A DNA stretch of 64,000 bases from Cavenderia fasciculata (Eukaryota > Evosea > Eumycetozoa > Acytosteliales > Cavenderiaceae). The translations under genes were made by a program, and so were the position numbers. The DNA is taken from positions 62,001 to 126,000 of the forward strand of contig NW_004457639.1 in the NCBI RefSeq assembly GCF_000203815.1, read 5' to 3'. The notes below the pieces were generated by a model. It saw only the letters and a program-made list of their open reading frames with translations. It had not been told where the DNA came from and ran no database searches. Of this stretch, positions 48,001 to 63,443 are shown one piece after another (position 1 is the stretch's first letter; every line of letters begins with the position of its first letter).

Positions 48001-51000
48001 ATAGATTGGCAATCTTGCAAAAATCTGTAGATATCATTCATCAAATTATTGAAAAGAGAAAATCTGATCAATCCTATCTTCCAAATTCTTTAATTTTCTC
48101 TAGATTTTTATTTATCTTTAATTGTAAGAAAAAAAAGAAGAAAAAGAAAATAATAATAATATAATATATATTAATTTTTCTCTTTTTTTTTATTTTTATA
48201 GATATAATATTTAATTTTGATAAAATGGAAACAAAAATTAGTAAATTATTTTATGAATCAGTGTTGACATTGAATCAAACCAATTCAACCAAAGATTTAC
48301 CATTGTCACTTGTAACAGTCAACTATAAACATATTATCGATCAGATCAAACAATCGTCATCGTCATCGACATTATCTTCCATCCCAGTATTCTATGAATT
48401 CAATTTCAATAGTACAAGTAGTGGAGGATTGTCATCATTTTCTACTTCACATCTTCAACAATGTACCGATTTATTCAACCGTTGCTCAGTTGTCTATCAA
48501 GACTTTTATAGAGATGTTGTATCATTATGTATTATGAAAATAGAATCGCAAGGTCAACCTATAGAATCACTCCTTTTCGATTATATAATTACCTCTGCTT
48601 GTTCTCTATTACGTTCACTTCCTCCTTCAAATTCATTTATTCAAATGATTAAAGATCCTTCTTTATTTATTAATGTAAATTAGAAAAAAAAGAAAAAACA
48701 AAAAACAAAAAAGAAATATATAATATTAACCTCTTCTTTTTTTTATTTATTTATTTAGATATCAAATGAAACAATTATTTATTTGACTTATTTACATTCA
48801 ATATTGGTTCATCATGAAACAAATAAGGATAGTTTAATTGATATACCTTGGAATATTCATACAAATAATGTTTGTATAAAGAAAAAAGACAACACTCGAT
48901 AAATTTAATATTAATTTTTCTATTTCTTTTTTTTTTTAGATTATAAAATTATTACAATCTAATAATAATAATAATATTAGATTAAATAGTTTATTACAAA
49001 GTATATTATCATATTTGATTGTTATATTTGATCAACAACAACAACAATCAAGTTCTTCATCTTCGTCAAAGAATGCACTTGGAGAATCAGGTTCCGATTA
49101 TATGGAAGGTTGGGAATCATTGTTTGATGATGACGATGATGAAGAAGATGATTCATCAGATAATGAAGACAATTCAGATGGAATGGATTCTTCAGATTCA
49201 GATGAAAAGGAAAAGGATGAAGGAAATCCTTCATCTGCATCATCTTCACAACAAGAAAACAAGGAATCTGGATTGGCTGGTATCAACAAACAAGCTTTAT
49301 TGGATATGTTGCCCATTTTATATCCATCTATAGTCAGTGTCATAAAGTCTGTTAAATCACTCTATGAAAATGAATTGCTTTCATTGATAAAGACTCCATC
49401 GGTAATGGAGAATGACAAGATCCTATTGGCTAGAGAAGTCTTTTCACACGTCAGTGAAAAGTCAGATGCCATGCAGTTGATCGATTTGTTGGGTGTATCC
49501 AAAGAAGACCGTGACGCAATAGAAAAGTATTGGGGTGTTGAAGTCAAGATCGACTTGACATCCATTCCAAAACACCAGAGATGTTCAATGAGTTGGATCT
49601 TACATCCAGCTCTCATCTACTCTGACAAGACTCTTACAGTACTCTCCAACCAAATGTTGTTGAGATCATTGTCTGAATTGTCTGATCTAATCACAAAAAT
49701 GGATGATAGTAACAAGGAAAGTAGTGGATCTGCTACAACTACAGCTACTACAACAACAGCTTCAACAACAGTTGTAGATTCCCCAATGATTATTGATAGT
49801 AATCAAGAAGACAAGAAATTGGTTGAATCTTATCGTTTGGAATTATCATATACACGTGCCGATATTTCAACAGACCAATTGCTACTCTTTAGCAAGGAGA
49901 GTCAATACTTGGATATCGATTCACAAAGCTTGTTGTATATTGTTAGCATGTCACAAATCTCTTCGTTTGAACGTGTTTGTCAATTACTCTCCAAGCAGAG
50001 TTTAGAGGTTCGTTCAGCGCCCGTCACTGAACGTATCATCAACTACCATCTCGATCACATGACAGTCATCACCAAGAGTTATCCATCCTACTTTTATTGT
50101 CACTATATCCCAGCTTACCGCAAGTTGGTGTCTCCCATGGGTGACAAGTTTAGAGTAGAGTTGCCACAAGGTGACATTAGTCAGTTGTTAAACTTTACCA
50201 TTGAAAGTGAAAAGGTTGACAAGAAATCACTTGGTGTATTGATCCAAATCATGTCATTGCCAGTACCACAACAAAGTATTGTTGGCGGTGGAGCGAAACT
50301 CGAGTCACTCAGATCGTTTGCCATTCGTTCCATCCTCAAAGACATTCCACAAGAACAATTGTCAAAATGGTTCCAAGAGAAATTGTTGGGTTATGTCAAG
50401 CAAGATGATTCCGCTGCTGCTGCTTCATCTTCTGATGCCATGCAAGTTGATGTCAAGCAGAAATTGGTTCCATCAACCATCGAGATTCAAGAATTGATTG
50501 TCAAATTTATCGGTATCTTGACTGGAAGTAACGAATTGGCTGGTTACACCAAGGAACAACCAGGTAGCAACGACAAACAACCCAAAGAGTCGGCAGCCTC
50601 ACCTAGCTCAACATCATCAGACTCGTCAAGCGATGAAGAAGAGGAGGAAAATGAACGTCTCAAAAAGAAAAAGGCATGGGCCAAAAAGACTGCCTTTGTA
50701 TCTCCACCTGCATCATCATCACCAGCCGTTGGAAATGTTTCAGCTGCTGCTGCATCATTAATCGATTGGGAAGAAAAGGTTGAGAATATTAGTCCATTGA
50801 TTTACAATATTCTCCTTGGATGCTTTGAATCTGCATTTACCGATTGGATAGACTACCCATCACTACTCAAAGGATACTTTGGATTGTTACAATACGTTGC
50901 AATGAAACAACACAAACTAGTCGATTTGTTTGAACAAGTTTCTCACCTCTCTGCCAACGTTCTTGTCAACCCAACTCCATCTCAACTAGAGTCACTCAAC

Positions 51001-54000
51001 TTGATTGTAGAATTTATTGAAAACATTTTAAAGATTCTTAGAGGTGACCTCGACGAAGATTCAATGGACACCAAAACCGAACAACAACATCACCATTGTC
51101 ATCATACTAGTGCAAATAGTGATCAAAAACAAACAACTGATCAAGAGATGGGAGATGTTGGTAACAATTTACTTTTAGATGATGAAGAAGAGGTAGATGA
51201 TGACGAAGATTCAAAGTGGAAGGCATCCAACAGTGAATCAAGTGGTAGTGGTGCCGATCAAGCTGATAATGAAGAAGATGAAGCTCGTAAACTTGCTAGC
51301 AAGCTTTGCACCTACTCTCAGACAAAGAATGATTATATGGATCAACATTGGTACTTTTGTTACACTTGCAATCTAAAGACATCAGAGGGATGTTGCTCGA
51401 CTTGTGTCAAGGTTTGTCACAAAGGCCATGTCGTCAGTTATAGCAGATTCAGTAGATTCTTTTGTGATTGTGGTGCTGGTGCTGGTAAAGGTGGTCCATG
51501 TAAAGCTCTCAAACCACGTGTTTACCAACCTGAAAAGAAAAAGCCAGCAACAGCAGAACAACCATCTTCTGTTCCAATCAGTCAACCAGTTGTTGCCGCC
51601 ACTTCTCCTGCTACTACTACTGCTATAGTCTCACCTTCTGTTGTTACTTCTTCTTCCTCTTCTTCACCTTCATCAATTTTTGATGGAGAATTAAGTCAAG
51701 AAGAAAAGAAAAAGATAATTGAAGAGATTACAGAACAAAAGGTACCAGTCATTGAAAAGATTGCTGAATTGTACCCCAAGTTGGTTCAAGCACTCAAATC
51801 ATCAAGTGAAAAGGCAGTTACTCCAACCAATATCAATACTGTCGATGTCTATGCCGTACCAAAGAAGGAATTGGTGGTCCGCACCGACTTGGTTGTACCA
51901 AAAAAATCAACAAAGGCAGGTGTATTTGATTCCAAGACCAAGTATGAAGGTGGAAGCGAGGGTAGCCAACTCAAGAATCTTGTCAATGCCGGTTTGATCC
52001 AAAAACGTGCATTGGCATCCAATTCACGTGGTGTGGTTGCCGTTGCCGAGGGCGAGAATGTGTCTCTTGTCAATGTTGCCAAGTTGGTAGATGAAGAAGC
52101 CAACACAGTCGACAGAGCTGCACTCAAGACATTGTCAAAGTCTGCCATTGGTTTCCCAGTCATGAGTATGGTGTTTAATCCAACCAATGACAATTTCCTA
52201 GCTGTCGTAGGTGCTAGAGAATGCAAGATTTTGACTATCAACAACAAGGATGAAATCGTTGATCAATTGGTCATTGACCTTTCACTCTATTCAATTGGTG
52301 AAAACATCTATATCATCAAGGTTGATTGGGTGGTTGGATCACAAGTAGAGTTGGCAGTTGCTACAAACGAATTTGTCAAGATCTATGACTTGTCCACTGA
52401 CAACTTGTCACCAACCCACTTTTACACACTTGTTGAAGACTCTATCCGTGACACTGCCATCATCAAAAAGGGTGCTCAGTTGCATCTTTTGGCACTTGCA
52501 GAGTCGGGTATGCTGTATAGTCAACCCATTCAACCTTCCATCGACGATGAATCGTGTATCATGATTGAAACGGTTCAGTTGCCGATTGTCAAGCAGTCAC
52601 CAGGTGTCTGTCTCTTTAGCGCTCCCGACATACCAGGTATATTTGTCACTTTTACCAATGGCGAAGCTTATATGGTTAATTTGGATGATTCTGCCACCAC
52701 AGTCGTCACGGCAGTCACCATTCAAGACGTCAACCTCAAGGTTGCCATGCCATCATGCTACTTTATGACATTGGCACCTGCCTATCCAACAGTGGTCACT
52801 GCTCTGGCTGCTCGTGGCGGATTTATGGTGTCACTCAAGATGACTTCGACTGCCGAAATGCACGTACAAGCTATCAAGATGTCGTCCAAGGTCGATGGTA
52901 TGACATGGGTAAACAAGGCGTCTCCCAAGATGCTTGTTCTCTTTGAGGATGGAACACTCACTAGATATGACTATACCATAGACTCTCCATTGACATTGTC
53001 ATCATCAATCTCTTCTGCATCATCGCCACAAAATGCAATCGGTGGTTCACAACTATCTAGTGGTTCAGGTATTGACATTTTATCAATCATTTCAAAACAA
53101 AAACAAATCAAATCATCAGATGAACCAGCCAAAAATGTTGCTACTACGACAACCACTGCAGCCGTTCCTACATCTCCTTCTACTTCAGTTCAAAAGAAAC
53201 CAATAGTTTCATTCCCAATAGATTATTTTGAAAAGGTTGATTGTATAACAAAGAATATCAAGTTTGGAGGTGATCCATTACAATCCTACTCACAAGATGT
53301 CATCAAGCAGAGATTATCAAACACTGATGAATATGTAGTTTGTCAGGGACAAGATACCATGACCATCATTATCTACAATAATAACCCAGAGGTTGTGATT
53401 TGTGGTATTGGTGTGTTGGTTGGAAATGCTTCGACCAAGCACGTTCCATCAGAGTTGCGTGTATTTGATCGTACGATCACGTGTACAGATGGTATGCGTC
53501 GTTGGTACGACATTCCACTTACAAACGAGGAGGCTATAAAGTCGGCCAAGAAACTCACCTTGTTTGTAGGACCAAACGCCAGCAACTCGCCCATCATTGA
53601 CTCGATCGAAGTATATGGTACTCCCAAGGATGTGATTGGATATGATGAAGCAGTTGAACTCGGATCAAAGTCGAGTGCCGCCAATTCAATCGATTCACTC
53701 AACACAACGGAAATGGTGTTGCTTCGCACTCTTTCTTGTCTTGGATTGTACTTTGTCAATTGCAGTGACGAGGCAACTCGCGACAATGCAGTGTACAAAT
53801 CACTCAAGGAAAAGACAACCAAACAGTTGGCATCGTTTATGACTGACCCACAACTATCGTTCCTCCACCCCATCGTCAAGGATCTTCTCAAGATACTCTT
53901 GCCCAACGAAGAAGAGTATCTCTCACTGCGTCACTCTACTCTACTCAACCACTGCTCTGAAACCATCTCAAAGATGGTCGGCGGTGTTTCAACCGGTGAC

Positions 54001-57000
54001 TTTGCCGAGAATCTCGAGCACATCATTCTCATTCTCAAAAAGATTAGTTGCACTCGTCCCAACAACTTGACCACACAAATCTTTTCCACCAAACCAACGT
54101 TCCTTGCCGACCTGATCAATGTGCATCGTCAAGCTACCAGTGGTGGAAGCGGTCTAAACGGCAGCCTAGTCTCTGAGGAAGTCATCACAAACCTCACCCA
54201 TTTGCTTTGGAATTGTCTCACTAGTCGTGCATTCTCTAGTGATTACATCCTCGGTCTTGTCAAAAACCTATTGTCTCATCCACAAGAATCGATTCGTGTT
54301 CGTTCCTCTATTGCATTGGTCTCTTTAATTTCAAAATCAAATTTGAAATCTTCTATCAAACCTATCGTCCCAGCTAAATCATCTGTTGTTGCGACGACTA
54401 CATCAGCTACAGCTACAGCAGCCGATCTAATTGATGAAGTACACTTTTCATGTGATAAATGCTCGGTTTATCCAATCCAACAAAAGAGATATCATTGTGA
54501 AGTATGTGGAGATTTTGATCTTTGTAGTGACTGTTACCTCAAAATTACAGCCACCAAAGAGCACCCACAAGATCATCTTATCAAGGAATACCTATTAGAC
54601 GAGACAATGACCGACGACAGTAGCAGCAACAAACAAGTCGCAGAGCCTTCTTTACAAGAAGGTACCTTTGATGAAGATCTAAATGCAGCAATTGCAATGA
54701 GTTTGGATGCCTCTCAACACCCAGACCAAAAACTAGTCAATGAAGAGGATCCATTTGACAATATGTTTAGATTCTTGTTGGACGAGTTGTTTGCAGTGTT
54801 GGACAAGGGTTTCAACTATGCATTACCATATGCCCAAGTAGTATACACACTCTTTGTTCACATTGGAACCGATCTAAAGGCCGATACATTTACCAGATTC
54901 TCAACACTCATCATGAAGCAATTGACAGAATCCCATTCAAACTTTGAAAAGTATCTCACTGGTAAATCATTGTCTTTAGAAGGTGACTCTGTCATTATTA
55001 TCCTATTATCATTATTATTGGATACCGATATTCATAAACAACAACATTCTAAATCTTCAAACAAACCATCATCATCATCATCGAACAGTTCTGTTATCAA
55101 TGTCAATCAATTGGTATTACCACAAACTTCAATCTATGCAATCAGTGAAAACATGGAATCACAAGGATTTATGGACAAGGTTCTTAGATATTGGTTGGAC
55201 CATTTGTACCAAGTCATTTCTAGTCAAGTCAATTATAATAGTCCAGAGACCAACGCCATGTCAAGTCCATTTGGTGCATTGTTGATTAGTAGTCACTCTG
55301 AAGACCAATCACTCCCCAAGAGTAGATTTGCTCCATTCTTTTCAAAGTCACTCCCATCGTCACCCCAATCGTTGCAACAATCCATCACTAAACATCTCTT
55401 TAAACTTGCCATCACTTTCTACAGATGTGATCGTCACCACCGAAAGGCCAACCCATCCATCAACTGGTTCACCCCAACCGCTGATTGGATGTCACTCACT
55501 TGTTCGTACATTCACTCTAAAAAGACAACTCAATTTGTAAAGTATCCAAAGAAATTGCTTCTCTTACTTGCTACCACCAAAGAATCCTATTATGCCGTTC
55601 GTGATGAATTCCTTCTCAAAAAGAAATATTCAAAGATTCAAGCACTCGAACGTCAATACAATGGTTTCACTGATGATATTCATTATGATCATCTTATCAA
55701 ACTTATTGGTTATTTATCTTCAATGTTGGAAGTTGCTTCAACAAGACCTCATAGTTGGCAATATTTTTGTACAAATAATGGTAAAATTGAAAATAGAAAA
55801 AAAAAACAAAAAGAAAAGAAAATCAATTAATAGTTATTTATTTTTATTTAATTTTTAGATATATTAAATGGATTATTTAATAATTTATTCTTTTTACCAG
55901 AGGAAACATCTCAATTAATTTTAGAATTATTGACATTTGCTTTTGTTACTGAAGAACAATCGTCATCTTCTTCTTCTTCTTTGTCTTCTTTACCTTCTAC
56001 TACAAAGAATGATACAATTATGCAAGATTCAGAAAAGGTTACAATGTTTTTGCAAGGTGATTCATTGGATATTTTAATTAATAATTTATTATTGGAACCA
56101 AATGCATCAGACCTACGTCAAAACACTAGTAACTTTATTTATAATCTTTGGAAAGCATCAGACATTGATCAAAAGGTTCACATTAACAAATGTTTGTGGA
56201 GTAAATTGGATCAAGTCGTTTCCTATGGTAAAAATTCAAATGAATTTATGGAACTTTTAACTTATGTAATTAATGGTATTGATCCAAATAAATGGAAAGA
56301 TCAATATAATGGTAAGAAAAAACAAAACAAAACAAAAATAATTTAATTATATACTAATTTTTTTTATTTATTTTTAGAATTTGCTGATAAATTTATTGAA
56401 TCATTTAAATTACAAAATCAATGTGTACATAATCATCCAAATTCACAGATTTATACAAGTTTGGGATCTATTTTGGAATTGGATGGATATTATTTAGAAT
56501 CTGAACCATGTCTTGTATGCAATAACCCAGAGACACAATTCCAAACGGTTCGCATTGATAGTTTGAAACAAGAGTACAAATTTACCGATAGTTGTCATTT
56601 GATCAAGTTTAATGGAGTCTATAGCATTCAAAAACTACAAATCAACATTCACGATTCTAAAAAGGCCAGAATGATCAAGACCATCAACCTCTTTTACAAC
56701 AACAAGACCACATCGGATATTGGTGAATTAAAGGGCAAGTTTGCTCAGTGGAAAAAGTTAAAGCAAATCCACTTTGCACCAAACCAAACGGAAAAGACCA
56801 TCAGATTCCAAATCCCGATTGCCGCCACCAACTTTATGATCGAGTATTTTGACTTTCACGACAATCTCCAAGTACTTGCTAGTGAAAAGTTGCAATGCCC
56901 ACGCTGTTCGAGAACCGTCACTGACAAGCATGGCATCTGCAAGCATTGCCACGAGAATGCCTTCCAATGCAAGCAATGTCGCAACATCAACTATGAGAAC

Positions 57001-60000
57001 CTCGAAGGTTTCCTCTGTAACGAGTGTGGTTTCTGCAAACACGCTCGCTTTGACTACCAGTTTACATGCAAACCAACAGTGTCGATTGAAAAGATCGAGA
57101 ACCAGGACGACCACAAACGCGCTATCTCAACCATTGACAAGGAGTCTGAAAATGCTCACAAAAAGTATCAACGTTTGATTGGCTTCAAGAGAATCATTAG
57201 CAACTTGATCACATCCTATCAAACACAGGAACCATGGCCCAAGGAAGAGCTCTTTAATCAACTTGGCATTTCAGTTGCTGCATCTGCTTCATCGCCACCA
57301 AACGCAGCCGCAAGTGGCGCCGGCGGTGCAACCACCAGTGCTTCGAATCCAAATTCAATCCCATCGCTTCGTATCAACCGAAAGATTGGGTATTTGGCAC
57401 GTCTCTATGAAAAAGAGTGCAAGAGTATCTTTGAAAGTCTCAGCAAGAGTGTACAGATCCTATTGAATACACGTATGGAGATTATCAAATACATGAATGT
57501 ATTGGCCAAGAAACCACGTTCCAAAGAGATCAAGAGTCGTAGTTCCAACAATTGTTTTGGTTGCTCCAACGCCTACACGGAGCAATCACTCTCGTTCTTG
57601 AACCATCTGTCACGTAATCCTCAGTTGGTCGATCTCCGCAACATGCTCATTCAAAAGGGACTCACAAAAGAGCTCTTTATGAACAACATCTACCACGGAA
57701 AGAGCGATTCGAGAAATAACGCCCGTCTTGCCATCTCTTACCTCACCAAAAACAACCTAACGGCCACTACCGAGCTCAACGGATGGATCAGTGAAAAGAT
57801 ATTCTATGCTATTGAGAATCACACCTCTCTCGACCTATCGACCATGATATCGAGTGAAATGTTCTTGTTGCGTGATTGTACTGCCCTGACTGATAATATC
57901 TGGCAGACAAGATTCCGTTTCATCATGGAAATCTTTTTCAAATCGATTGAAGCTGGATCCAACAATCCAATCATCTCTGAATACATCACATTACCATGTC
58001 TCAAGATCATTCTCTCCTTGTGTACATTGGAAAGAAACACAACTGACCTTTTACAAAAGGATCTCAATGATACTGAAGATCATCAAAAGACACTTCGTCT
58101 AAAGTTTGAAAAATTAAGATCACTCATCAAATTAAAAGAACAACAGATTCAACTTCAGCAACAACAACAACAAGGTGGTCAATTATCATCATCAGCTTCA
58201 TCAGTTGTTGTTAATTCTCCACCACCACCTCCTCCATCAGCAGCAGAAGTTCAGGAACCCGCTGCCACCAAGGAAAAAGTAATTAGTACAAGTGGAAATG
58301 GATGGAATTACTTTGATCAATCAGAATCATCTGTCAAATTTGATGAATTCTTGGCTTCAGATACATTTGATCAATGGGCAAACAAGTATCAATCATCAAT
58401 CTTTAATAATACAACTCCAACCACTTCACCTACTACTGCCACTGCAGCTACTACCACCACTACTACTGTAGTTGACAAGGTAGAGATTAGAAACCGTTAT
58501 CTTACTAGTAAATATTTGGCCAAATGGAAAAAACAAGTAAAGAAATCTGCAGCTGCTACCTCCAACACCAACCCATTGGAGGGTATTTTCCTCGAAGATG
58601 GATGGGTTAGTAAGTTATTGTTCAATTCGACACCATCAATTCGTAGCGAAACCATCAGTTTGATGAACATCTTGTCTCGTAGCAGTCAAGTACGTACCTA
58701 CAAATTCCTCGACCTCTTTGTAAAGTTGATTCCACATGCTTGCAAAGTTGGAGAAAACTCTGCCGAATTCTTTTCACTCTTTGGCAAGATTATCTCGTCT
58801 GACGAGAGAAAGATCTATTTGACAGTCCGCGGATTCTTGCCCTACTTGTGTGATCTCATCATCCTGGATATCGATCGTATCAACTCGCTCGAAACCTCAT
58901 TCAACACTGACTTTAGTCAAGGCTATGTGTTAAAGACACTCGTCAACATTCTCATGTCGTTTGTCGATGTCTCGTCGATCAAGCTCAAGATGAAGCGTGA
59001 CAACCTCATTGAAAAGGTATTGGATGCATTCTTGTCGCTTCGTGGTGTCATTATTCAAAAGAACAAGCTCACTGAAGATGCCGTCAAACAATTGCAAGAG
59101 TTGATGAAGTCGCTCAACACCGAGTCGGTTGAAGACAACAAAAAGTTTATGGCTGCCAATGTCAAGGCACTCACCAAACACTCCAAGAATGGCAGAACAC
59201 CCATCTTTATCTTTGAGCAGTTGTGCAACATTGTGTGTCCCGTCAAGCCCGAGCCAGTCTACCAGCTCGTCTTGATCAAATCATCGACACAAGAGGAATA
59301 CATTCGTGGCTCTATGAAGAATCCATACGCCAGCAACACTGTCGGTTCTCTGATGAGAGACATTAAAAACAAGATTTGCAAGACCCTCGATCTTGGCACC
59401 TTTTTGGAAGACGACAATGGCATGGAATTGCTTGTAGACAATAAGATCATCAAGCTCGATCTACCCATCAAGCGTGTCTATGAGCAAGTGTGGAAGCGAA
59501 GCGCCGTTGCCCAACGTTCGCAAGACATCAACACGCCAATGACCGTCGTCTACCGTCTCCAAGGTCTCGACGGTGAAGCCACCGAAGAAAACATTGAAAA
59601 CCTAAACGATGACAATGGCGAAGAAAAGGATCCAGAGGTTGAGTTTGAAATCACCAGTATCTTTTCGCAGTGTGGCGGTCTAGAGGCCATGCTGACAATT
59701 GTCGATGACATTGCCGACTTTTCATCCGAAAAGGAGTTGGCACACCTCGTCATCAAGCTGTTGTTCCATAGTTGCAAGATCAAGGTTAACCGCGAGCAAC
59801 TCATCACACACAATGGAATTGGACGTTTGCTTGAGAAACTCAAAACAGCGTTCCATCAACCTGATCTCGCTGAAACGCTGCTTTTGATTATCGAGTCGAT
59901 CGTTACAGAAGCCAACCGCAGCTACTTGACCAACAGCAACTCGTCTACCAGCCAGATCACCACCAACGACCAGCATCACAAGGACACAAACGAAGCACAA

Positions 60001-61923
60001 GAGCAGATGACCATGTTCCTCGACAAGTTGGCCAGTCCGTTGGTACGCAACAACACACGTATCATCCAGGCCATGACCCGTATCATTCCATTCTTGACCT
60101 ATGGCCATTCGGGTGTCATCAACTCGTTGATAGACTTTTTCCAACCCTACCTCAACTTTGACGAGTACGATGCCGGCAAAAAGACCGACCCCAACGTCAC
60201 TGCCCATGTAGACTTTTTCACAAAGATTGCCGATTTTACGAGACCCGATGAAAACGGCTCCAAGTTGCGTCAACTCGTGCTGGAACGAGGCATTACCAAA
60301 CAGCTCTACGAATACATTGACAAGAATCTACCAAGCGACAAGGATAAATCGTCGCCAGAGTGGATTGGGTCATTGGAACGTGCCGCACTCCCATATGTAC
60401 TCGTCCTTCTCAAGGGTCTTGCCAATGGCCACGAACCCACCCAACTCATGTCTGTCAATGAATTCAATGTTCTCAAGCGTCTCCATTTGATGGAGCAGAC
60501 ATCGACCACCAGCACCAAGAATGTTGGTAGTTTGGCAGAAAACTTCCTCGAGTCTCTTCAAGTCAACAACAAAAAGATGGCCGACGAAATTCACAACATT
60601 CGTACGGAATCAAAGAGAGAGAAACTTGCACAAGCCGAAAAGCACAGAGAAAATGTGCTCAAGGAGCTTGGTCTCTCGCAACAAGGCAAGCATATCACTG
60701 CCAATGTTGTGCCAACTATTATCGAGGATCTAGAGGATGAAGAGGGATTCACATGTATGGTGTGTCGTGAAGGTTACAACTTTAAACCAGACGATGTTTT
60801 GGGTATCTATACCTACTCTAAACGTGTTGCACTTCATGCACTCAACGAAACCACTGCCACTCCATCATCTTCTGGTCAATCTGAAAGAAGAGAATCATCG
60901 GGTGGAAATGCACACTGTTACACTACTGTCACTCACTTTAACATTATTCACTACTATTGTCATCGTGATGCCACCAAGGCCGACAAGAGTATGAAGGTGC
61001 CCAAAGAGGAATGGGAAGGAGCTGCCTTGAGAAATCAACAGACCAAGTGCAACAATATCTTCCCCATCCAAGGCCCAAAGATCACCAACGATGCCTTTAC
61101 ACCATTCTGCGACAAGTATTGGACCAACCTCAACAATGTCGGTCGTATTGACGGTAGCAATCCACGTTTCCGTCTCCTTGCCCACGACCTCAAACTCTTG
61201 TTCCTCAGATTCGCCAAGGACGAGTCATTTAGCACCGACTCTAAAGGTGGAGGCAAGGATTCCAATATTAGAATTGTACCATTCTTTATTCAGTTTGGAA
61301 ACTTTTTGTTGGACCAAAAGATTGTCGGCAACCAAGCCAACCAAGTCCGTCGTCCACACTTTGACAAGCTATTCAACCAGTTTGTCGGACTCTCGCTCGA
61401 ATCAAGTATCAACAACTGTACTATTGAAGTGGACAATGTCCCCTACTATCTCGTTCTTTCACTCTACCTTCAATCGTTGAAGGATTGGAAATCTTCAAGA
61501 TTGAATTTCTTGTCAAAATTAATAGCCTATGCCTTTTCCGAAAAACAACCAGCAAACAAAACCAAATTCGCCATTCTCCGCCCATGGTTGTTATTCTTTA
61601 CAATGATTGATAAGTTCCATGAAATCATTCATCCACCAATTAAACCAGAGGCCTCTAGTATCACTAGTCCCACCACCTCTACCACCACCGTATTGGAACC
61701 TTGGATAATAGATACCAAAACCAATTTGGCATCTCATTATTTGAAAATTCAACAAGACTGTAAATCATTTTTATCATCCTTTGAAGAAGAGTACTCTGTT
61801 TTTGAAGAAGAATCTGAATTCTTTGACGATTTGGGTTTATTAAAAGAAATATTGGCTCTAGATTCAAAAGACTCTAATACCTATATTAATAATATTGAAC
61901 AATTGGTAAAACAAAAAAAATAA
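45004..61923 (+). CDS. UBR4/BIG/Pushover-type E3 ubiquitin ligase, about 5425 residues
   Basis: Nine exons: 45004-45081, 45183-45474, 45572-46626, 46695-48123, 48202-48674, 48759-48869, 48940-55780, 55859-56311 and 56378-61923. All joins keep the frame; the exon 6 donor GTTTGT is the weakest. There is a ubiquitin-interacting-like DPDLLLAIALSES at residues 5-17. A UBR box lies about 1936-2010 (HWYFCYTCNLKTSEGCC, VCHKGHVVSYSR, FFCDCGAG), which reads N-degrons. A ZZ finger lies about 2983-3035 (CDKCSVYPIQQKRYHCEVCG). A second UIM-like EDLNAAIAMSLDAS lies near 3060. The UBR4 C-terminal E3 module begins near 5036 with EEGFTCMVCREGYNFKPDD. Human UBR4 is about 5183 residues, so this looks full length. 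UBR4 enzymes ubiquitinate N-degron and misfolded proteins. Acidic and Ser/Thr tracts separate the domains. Confidence 0.93.
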
Positions 61924-62021
61924 TCAAAATATATATATAAATAATAAATAATAAATAATTTAAATAACAAAAATATAAATTGTACAATTTAATAATTTAA
62001 TTGTTTTGTTGCGCTTTTATT

Positions 62022-63078
62022 TTATTGAATTAAATCTTTTGGTAAATTAAATAATTCAACAATTTCTCTTGCTACACCATCTTGATCGTTTGAATATATG
62101 GAAACCTTTGAACTAATTTTTTTGGTTGGATCAGTTCCGTTGGCAAGGCAAATACCAAGACCGACGGATTTTAACATTTCAATGTCATTCTCTGCATCTC
62201 CAAAAGCAACGATTTGATCGTGATTGTAACCTTTTAATTTGGCAAACTCTAATACAGATGATCCCTTGTTGACGCTTTGTTGAAGAAATTCTACATAATA
62301 TTGTGCGCAAGTCTTTGATTTACAATTTGATTTGACAAGACTGACATTGGGGAATGTATTATCGGCAGTAAGCTTTTCCAAAAGCTTATCACATTCTTCA
62401 TCAGTTTCGAGAATAATTAAACATTTAGTTGGCTCTACTCCCATCTTGTCCAATTCATAATAACTTTCAATAAATTGATATGTTGCTCCAGTCATACTAT
62501 AGAAAAAAAAAAACAAAATATTAGAAAAAATGAAAGATAATATATATATTTTGACAGAGAGAGAGATTCATACGTTGCATAATTATCAGCTTTTTGTTTT
62601 TGTTTAGAAACTGCATAAACTATTCCATCACCATAGACATTCAGGCAATGATTATTTTCCTCTGCATATTTCAAGATATCAAAAGCATCGTGTTTTGAGA
62701 TTGGTTTGCTAAACACTGTTGTTCTTCCCTCTCCCTCCTTTTTAGATAAGCATACACCTCCATTATATCCAATAAGTGAACAATCTACTTCTAATTCTGT
62801 TTCTACTGGTGATACTAGATATGGTGCTAAAGAAATAGATAGATAGATAGAAAGAAAGAAAAAGGTCAATCAGATGCAACCAATATAAGAGTTTGAATAT
62901 TTTATGATTCTTTTTTATTACCTCTTCCACTTGCTAATAATATTTCAACATCTGAATAATGCTTGTTCAAATGTTGAAATACTCTTTTACTATTTTCGCT
63001 AACCTTTTTGTCTGAATTTAAGATGGTTCCATCTAAATCTAAAGCAATAACTTTAAACGGTGATTCTAATTGTACCAT
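62022..63078 (-). CDS. HAD superfamily phosphatase, Cof/IIB type
   Basis: Exons (complement): 62922-63078, 62574-62826 and 62022-62496 (294 residues). Motif I is FKVIALDLDGTILNSDK, with the nucleophile DxD. Motif II is in ILLASGRAP, spanning the first splice. A C2B cap includes SLIGYNGGVC. Motif III/IV is GYNHDQIVAFGDAENDIEML, followed by GLGICLANGTDPTKK. Cof-type enzymes dephosphorylate sugar phosphates, FMN or pyridoxal phosphate; the substrate here is unknown. Intron donors are GTAATA and GTATGA. The stop lies 98 bp from the convergent UBR4 stop. Confidence 0.9.
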
Positions 63079-63443
63079 TGTTGTTGATATATTTATCTTT
63101 TTCGTTTGTACAGTATAGTTGTATAGTATATATTATTCGTACAATGGTTATGCAAAGAATATAAGAACCAGAACCTTCTTCTTTTGCAAATTAAATTATT
63201 GTTTCGCTGTTTTTGGTTTTGGAGTCGAATGGTGAATCACCTTTCGGTTAAGATCTTTTTTGAATGTCGGTTCTTAACACTTCGTCAACTCTTTTTATCG
63301 TGAGATCTGCAGATTGTCTGTTCATAGATATCTTTTTATTGCGGGTATAGTGATTCACTAGTAAAAAAAAAAAGAATAACCAAAGAACAGTAGGCGAGGG
63401 GTTAAACAAATATCTTTGCTTAATATTATTTATTTATTATTTA
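63079..63443. other. Intergenic between PMS2 end and HAD phosphatase start (both minus)
   Basis: 365 bp with no gene seen. It is less AT-rich than other spacers around 63200-63350 and has an A run at 63362. It holds the phosphatase promoter and the PMS2 3' end by position. Confidence 0.4.
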
